The position numbers were made by a program, and so were the translations under genes. The notes under the pieces were generated by a model. The model was not told the DNA's origin. It searched no databases and saw only the letters and a program-made list of their open reading frames with translations. A stretch of 64,000 bases of DNA from Pseudocercospora fijiensis CIRAD86 (Eukaryota > Ascomycota > Dothideomycetes > Mycosphaerellales > Mycosphaerellaceae), in the NCBI RefSeq assembly GCF_000340215.1, contig NW_006921544.1, positions 588,599 through 652,598 on the forward strand. Direction: 5' to 3'. This document shows positions 57,791 through 64,000 of this stretch, in pieces. Position 1 is the first letter of the stretch. Every line of letters begins with the position of its first letter.

Positions 57791-58599
57791 CTTTAACGGG
57801 CTAGCGAGGCTACTTCCTATTCGCCCTATTAAATAAAAAATGTTTCTCTATATACGGAAGGAGCCGTTTAATAGCTAACTTAAGAAGAGGCTTGTCGATA
57901 CTATATAGGTTTTATATAATATATTTAGGGACGTCTTTATTACCGTTTAAGGCTTTAATTAGTAGTTCGCTATCCTAAAGCTAGTCCTCGACATTCGTTA
58001 AGACTACTATCTTAGCGAAGGTAGTAGGCGACGGGTTAGTAACTAGTAGAAAGTAACGGAAGGTAGCGAACTTCGCTATACGTTAGGGTCGGCGGATATA
58101 AGAATAGGAGCGGAGAGCTGCTTATACCCGCCGACCCTAACGCGAGCCGTTAGAGTTGCGGTATATAATAGATGTCTATATATATAAGCTTAATACTAGT
58201 CGAGCACGACGGCTAAGATATATAGTACGGCCTGTATACAAGTTAGAATAGCGCATTAGCGAAGGAAATATTATACTATATATATAACGGAAGAGGGGGG
58301 GGATATATATATATAGAACAGATATATTAGTATAAGTTAATAGTAAATGTTAAAAGAGGTAGTAGTTAGGAAAGGTAACGACCTTAAATGCCTACCTTAT
58401 AACCGGGTCGGTTAGCGAGTCGGGTATAACTAGCTAATAAATCGACGAAGTAAGAGATCTAGCGCTTAAGTATATAATAGTTCGGTTACGTAACTAGTAA
58501 CTAAAGTAATAAGGCTGCAGATAATTATTCTAGTATAAACCCCCTATACGATAGACGGTTCTAGATATAGGACTAATAAGTCGTAGTAAACATAGTACT
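57791..58599. other. Non-coding spacer with hairpin
   Basis: I see no coding frame. It holds the hairpin at 58081-58142 and AT-rich low-complexity DNA at 58260-58330. Confidence 0.4.
58081..58142. repeat. 62-bp hairpin
   Basis: The arms CGTTAGGGTCGGCGGATATAAG and CTTATACCCGCCGACCCTAACG (one or two mismatches) flank an 18-bp loop. It could be a small fold-back element. Confidence 0.85.
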
Positions 58600-61500
58600 A
58601 CGTAATAAGTAATCGAAATTAGTAATATAAATATAAGCCTACCTATAGCAGATTTGCGACTACGATCGCCTAGGCGGGATACGAGTACTAATAAGCTACG
58701 CAATGCTACTAAATTAACTAACCTATATCCTAATAGTAACCGACAATTATAATACGATAGCGAGTAGACTAGACCCGCTATAGTACGAGGGTATAGGTTA
58801 GTAAGGCGGTTAGTCTTAGAACCCGAGAGTAGGGCGTATAGGTAGTTCGAGTAGAGTACTAAATATAGCGAATATTACGTATACGAAAGATAGCGTAGTA
58901 TTAGAACGCACGGAAATACCCTATATAACCCGACAAGTTAGCTAGAATAAATCAAGGTATTTTCTTTTTACCGAGGAGCTACCTATAGATAAATATAAAC
59001 TAGTTATTCGCACTATATAGCGGTTCTACTATAAAGTCTACTAGGAATTAATACGAACGGGGTCTAACGTATATCTCGACTAACGCGGCGTACTACTCGT
59101 AGTATACTAACGACAATAGAAGCCTCTAAGGACGCTCGTAATGTAATGCGAAGTCGACTAACGATTAAGATAGTATATTTTCTATAGATGCTACTAACTC
59201 TATCGGCGGCGAAAAGGCATATGTTTAGCTATAACGGGTAGCAAACAAAGGTATAAAACGATCGAAATATTATATAGATCGTATACTAGAGTAGTAGTTT
59301 AGGTAGGAGGCCGAATAAACGACCGTATATCAATTCGTAGCAAAACAATAAAGTAGGCGTAAGGTTAAGAAGCGAGATAATAGGTAACGTAATTTGCCGA
59401 ACCCGCTACCGAAGTTAGTAATAGATAATATAGAAGTTGTCTAGTAGGCTTAGCACCCGATTCGACGCCGAATTAGGGCCTAAGTCGGCCTAATCTAGAT
59501 ACTAGCAAACCCCGCGGCTAGAGTAGTTCTAGTTTCTACTACTAACTAACCTCGACTTTCTACTACGCAATATATATAACTACCGCCTTCGAGAATGCTA
59601 CGTACGCAACTACCTCGCGATTAATATTTAATAGGCGGTATTACCCGCAGCCTTAGCCTATCGCCGTCGATATACTACGCATTTTACGCTAACGTCGAGA
59701 GGTCAATTAAGGAGTCTAGTTAGATTAGTAGCACGTTCCGATTACTATTATTACCGGAACGCCGAAGGACGCAAGTTTACCTATACAAGCTAGTATTAAT
59801 AGACGAGAAATACGAAGAAGAGTTCCCTAAGGTAGTAAAGCAGGTCCGTACGGTAGAGGGTTAGACTACGTTTAGGTACCTAGTATATAAGATTTGTTCT
59901 AATTATCGCCGACGGACGAGACGAAAAACGGTGCGCGTAATAACGTATAGAGTCGGCGATACTAGCGATTACGCGGAAATTGCTATATCTATAGATACTA
60001 GACTAGCGACACTAGAAGGATCTAGAGCGGTACCGCCGTACCGCGTACTAAATAATATATAGTAGAGTATAGTTATAGTATAAGAGTAGAACGGGAAGGT
60101 AAAACCTATATATCGACTATATAAACTCGATTATCGCTAGCCTATAGTTAAAGGCCGCGCGTTAGTAGGAGTCGATAATATAGACCTCGAACGATTAGTT
60201 AAGATACTACGGGTAGATTGTAGTTTCGTAGCCGGAGTCGACGCCTTATATTAGATAAGCGACTAATATAGACATATTCGAATTAATAACAAGCGATAGT
60301 AGAGGGCTAGTTTATCCGATATATTAGGCAGAGGCCTAGAGCTACGATTTGCAATCTATAGGCAAATTAAGGAGGCAAAGCGAGCGTAAATGTAAACGTA
60401 GAAAAGCAAGATAAATAATTCATTTTACTAAGTCCGATATAGAAGTCCTACTCTAATAGTAATAGGCACTAATCTATTTAATAAACGGAGGGCAAAGTGC
60501 CTCGGCTACGGTAAGCACTACGCCTTAATTCTAGATATATACTAATATATAGTAAGCATATTACGTATAATAGTCTTAAGCGCCGCGATCTCTTCCTTTA
60601 TCTATTTAATCTCGGCCTATATTTAAGCACCCTAATCGCGCTATAGCGATAGCGGACTTAGAGTAGCGCGATAATTAAGGAAAGGCTAAATTAGCTACGA
60701 CTAGCAGTCGTTAGGCTAGTATAGATTGCATGCCTCTAGCTAGTCTATTTCGACTTGCATCTATCGAATATAGGGCCTCTACGGTATTATTAACCTCGAA
60801 TTAGCTAAGAGCCGATAGAGATAGTTCTAACTAATCCGTAATGCTACGAGGCGGCTTAGAAGATATATATTCGACCTAGCGGATTAGCTAACGCCTATTA
60901 ATCTACGGATAAAGAACATATATCTATATATACTATTATAGCGACCGAGCGACGAATAAATAGTCTAAATACGCCGATTGCTTTAGTGCAAGGTCGATAG
61001 TGTTACTATATACCGTCGGCATCGACTGTAATAATTACCGCTAGACTACTAATAGCATTAAATTAATAGGTCCCGAATCCGACTCGCGACCGAATTAGGC
61101 TAGCGTCGACAAGATACGAAAAGAGCTAATAGTCTATAGGCTACGATTATGCTTTAGCGTTAGCGGGGCCTATCCGATAGGACTAATAAGCGATACGACT
61201 CGGGTAGTCTATATAGGAGTAGAGGACAAAACCGCAATTTAGTGCCCCTTTTTTATATAGGGTAAATAAGTACGAAGACGCGTATAGTCTAATATATACT
61301 ACGTTAGATCCGCAATAATACTACTACTCGTTATAGTATATATATAATAGGTCGCAACTACGAAGAAGATTAATCTAGAACTTAATCGTTATCCGACTCT
61401 ATCGAGTCGGATAGTAATACCGGAAACGAAGAAGAAAATAGGGAGGAGACTTGTTTATATATAGCGACTAGCATTAGGTCGAAATTTATAAAAGGAACGT

Positions 61501-62850
61501 ATACTATAGCACGGTAATAGAGTACTAACGTAACTAGTATAAGGGTAAGAATAGCAAAGATCGGGCGAGGCTAAAACGGAAGTACAGCGGCGATAAGGCG
61601 GATCGGAGCGACGATATAAAGCTATTAAAACAATATAAGAAGCGAGGCAAAGGCGCAATAACTACTAATAAAGGACGTTTAAATCAAAAGAAGGGCTTAT
61701 TCGAAGTAAGGGAGCAAATCTTATATAATAAGACGCGTCGTAAACTATTTGCTATTATATTAACTAGAGCTAGAGGATATAAGACGATATCTCCTACTAC
61801 TTAAACCCTAGTATAAGTAGACGAAACAATTAAGGAGGTATATCGTAAAAACTACAATCGATTACTAGCTTCACATATAACAGTACTATAGGCGGATAGC
61901 GATATACCGTCGAAAGACGTAGTCTAAGCAGTCGGTAAAGATCCTAATATAATAGCATCGAGACTAATATTAGAATAGTTACGAGAAGCTATACGAAAGG
62001 AGCGAAGCTATATTAATACCTATATCCGAACGACCTTAATAAGCGAGGCACCTATCGTAATAACCGACACTCTAAAAAGGATAGTATACGCTAATAGGAT
62101 ACTCGATAACTAAATCTTCGAGTGCTATAACGAGAAACTAGTAAGACCCTATCTAAAATAGTATAATTGCTAGATAGAAGCTAACGGTCGATATATGCTA
62201 CGCGCTACCTTAGTAAGCTTACACACAAATGTCTAGTAGGTATACTACTCCGGTAGGATCGGCGAGGCTAGAAGACATATATTAAATAGTACTACTACAA
62301 AGTCACCCCTTTTATAATATTATCTACCGCTACGGTACTTAGTAGAATACTAACCGGATAGTTAATCGATTAGCATTTAACTAAAATTGGAGGCAAAGCG
62401 ACCTAGCTAGCCTTAGATTACAAGTTAATATACTAGCCGTTCCTAGATCGGATAACTACGTAGAATGCGGCGGATTAAGATACTCGAGACCTTCGGTTAT
62501 CGAAAGCGTAGTCTATATACGCACGGTATATAGGTAGAGTATAGGATACCCCTAAATTATTAATAAATAACTTCGAGAGCGTACGTAACGATATAGATAT
62601 ACTTATAGCAATCGACGTCGTTTTAGAATCCGACGATAAAGACGGATTAATCGAGCGCTATCGTAAGGGTAGTCTACGAGCGCCGTATTTCTCTATCCGC
62701 TAATATAATCGAAAGGTCCTAAGGCGTCTATCGGGCTATAACTAAGTAAACAACTAAAAGTCGGCGACAATCTAATAGATAAGTTAGCGGAGGCGGAGGC
62801 CCTACCTAAGAAAAACGACGGTAGACTTACTATACTATAGAGCAGTTTCT
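58600..62850 (+). pseudogene. Long coding-like region, unknown
   Basis: Plus-frame patches with only Trp/Gln-type stops occur near 59050-59400 (KDARNVMRSRLTIKIVYFL, TLSAAKRHMFSYNG), 60180-60600 (VDNIDLERLVKILRVDCSF, RFAIYRQIKEAKRA, CLGYGKHYALILDIY) and 60680-61260 (IVLLYTVGIDCNNYR, KLIGPESDSRPN, ASVDKIRKELIVYRLRL). I could not name a family. They may belong to one large gene with introns, or to several. Clear catalytic motifs were not found. Confidence 0.4.
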
Positions 62851-62899
62851 AAGCGACAGATTAGGAGCCGATAGAGGCTATAAATTAGTTTGCTTCGAT

Positions 62900-63330
62900 A
62901 TAGGGAGGCATCGGTACAAGTGCTATTAAGACAATAGAATATAATAGAGCCTAAGACAATTAATAGAAAAGGTATAGATATACCGCGGCGATAATAATAG
63001 AGAAAGGATTACGCGCTAATTACTATACGAATAGCAGGTATTCTAACTAGTCTTACGTAACAGATAAGACTTTATTCGCGGCGATAAGTAATCGCGTTAG
63101 GGATATAGTAGGGCTAGAAGAGGGGCAGTAGATACAGTAGGCGGATATAGAGGCGGACGGCGGTAGAGTCGAGGAAATAGCATTTGACGAAGAGATACAA
63201 GATATAAGAATTAGGAGATATATAGTAAAAGAGAAGAAGAAGTCGAAAGGAAACAAACGAAAGAAGGTAGAGGTATATCGCTTTAATATAGCCGTAGGTA
63301 ATAAATAGAATACATTCTTATTAACCGCAA
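62900..63330 (+). pseudogene. Small charged unknown protein
   Basis: The plus frame reads VTDKTLFAAISNRVRDIVGL, then an acidic stretch (VEEIAFDEEIQDIRI) and a basic one (KEKKKSKGNKRKKVEVYRFN). Only a few TAG interruptions occur. No family was recognised. It is the last coding-like tract before the right TIR. Confidence 0.4.
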
Positions 63331-63659
63331 TAGGTAGATATGCTATATAGCCTAGCGAAATCTGTTAATACTATACAAGTCGGTCGCTAAGTCGGTACTA
63401 ACTTAGTATATATAGTAGACGTATACAAATGCCGGTAGTTACCTAAGTATACGTACAAACGTTAGATATTAGTAGAAGCAACAACCGTACAATATACAGA
63501 TCCAATAGAAAATGTAATTTAAATAGTAGTGCTAGTATATACGACGACTCGAGCCTAAGTCGATATACGAGTCGGAGAGTAAAGAATAAAATTCCGACTA
63601 CGACTAGATTTGCTAGAATTTCTAGATCGCGACGATCCTACTAGACAAGATCTTTAACG

Positions 63660-63739
63660 TACGATCCTAAGGATCCTAAGGATCCTAAGCGATCCTATCG
63701 ATAGGATCGTCGCGATCGGGAAAAAAGTTTCTATAACGA
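63660..63739 (-). repeat. Right terminal inverted repeat
   Basis: It pairs with 43617-43680. It includes three direct GATCCTAAG units and the palindrome CGATCCTATCGATAGGATCG. Confidence 0.7.
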
Positions 63740-63745
63740 AGAGTT

Positions 63746-64000
63746 AGAGGCTAAGTAGTAAGAATATATACTAAACTTTAAACGGAACTAAGGGGAGTAC
63801 TAAATTAATATAGCTACTATCTATATAAGACGAATTACGAAGAAAGGATAAAGGGGGCCTTAGAGGGAGATCCCCTTCCTTAGTACCTACCCTACGGGCG
63901 TCTAGCGCGTCCGACGCGTAAGCGTAGGTATATATATCTTACTTACTTACTTCTTAGTAAACCTCTAGTTTTAGGTCCTTCCCTACGCGCTAAGTACGCG
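63746..64000 (+). repeat. MULE 3' end fragment
   Basis: It is the inverted match of 13405-13650, containing the last codons and 3' flank of a MULE transposase. The rest of this copy is absent: its coding part ends where the right TIR of the 20-kb element begins. Confidence 0.7.

Larger units (their letters stand above)
43617..63739. mobile_element. Putative ~20-kb TIR transposon with Plavaka-like transposase and Argonaute
   Basis: Imperfect inverted repeats of about 60 bp bound this region. The left end begins CGTTACGAAAAC and a T run, then CCGATCGCG. The right end, reversed, begins CGTTATAGAAAC and a T run, then CCCGATCGCG. Both continue into GATCCTATCGAT and GGATCGCTTAGGAT blocks. Inside are a Plavaka-like transposase, an Argonaute and several unidentified genes, with MITE-like and fold-back insertions. 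No target-site duplication was found. That the whole 20 kb is one element is inferred only from the paired ends and should be tested with other copies. Confidence 0.55.

Noticed and set aside
43617..63739. Maverick/Polinton or Starship identity for the 20-kb element
   Set aside because: No DNA polymerase B, packaging ATPase, retroviral-type integrase or tyrosine recombinase motif was seen. The transposase looks Plavaka-like.

Overview
The window looks like repeat-rich, gene-poor heterochromatin of a filamentous ascomycete fungus that has gone through repeat-induced point mutation (RIP). By eye, CA and TG dinucleotides are strongly depleted on both strands and TA is enriched, while CG is kept. 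Nearly all in-frame stops inside recognisable coding regions are TAG or TAA at positions where relatives have Trp or Gln. His and Cys codons often read Tyr, Pro reads Leu and Ala reads Val. I found no intact host gene. Almost every gene call below is therefore a RIP-degraded pseudogene inside a mobile element, found by reading through TAG/TAA in one frame. Gene ends are approximate unless stated.

Layout. 1-9384 is a large hAT-like DNA transposon with its left end outside the window. It carries a lysine-rich ORF, a hAT transposase, two different histone-H3-like genes, an 80-codon ORF and a short nested terminal-inverted-repeat (TIR) element. A second, truncated copy lies inverted at 35306-42562. 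9385-10390 is the 3' end of a chromodomain Ty3/Gypsy element. 11340-13080 (-) is a RecQ-type helicase pseudogene. 13640-15345 (-) is a Mutator-like (MULE) transposase. 16301-28560 (-) is a complete 12.3-kb Ty3/Gypsy-type LTR retrotransposon with 279-bp LTRs, gag-protease, RT-RNaseH-integrase and a third 908-codon ORF of unknown function. 29395-30340 (+) is a gag-like gene with a zinc knuckle and a 15-bp minisatellite. 31738-35200 (-) is a second chromovirus, broken by a 100-bp assembly gap.

43617-63739 is bounded by imperfect ~60-bp TIRs and may be one ~20-kb DNA transposon. It contains a Plavaka-like transposase (-), an Argonaute pseudogene with PAZ and PIWI signatures (-), and at least six coding-like tracts I could not identify. 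63746-64000 repeats the 3' end of the MULE.

Most interesting signals: (i) an Argonaute inside a putative giant DNA transposon, apparently lacking the MID domain; (ii) two H3 paralogues carried by a hAT element, present in both copies; (iii) GCCGGC minisatellite islands sitting inside five of six inferred spliceosomal introns of that element; (iv) a 23-bp CCCC/GGGG palindrome repeated at the gene boundaries of the LTR retrotransposon; (v) the third ORF of that retrotransposon. Taken together, several elements here seem to have carried chromatin or RNA-silencing genes and were then themselves silenced by RIP.
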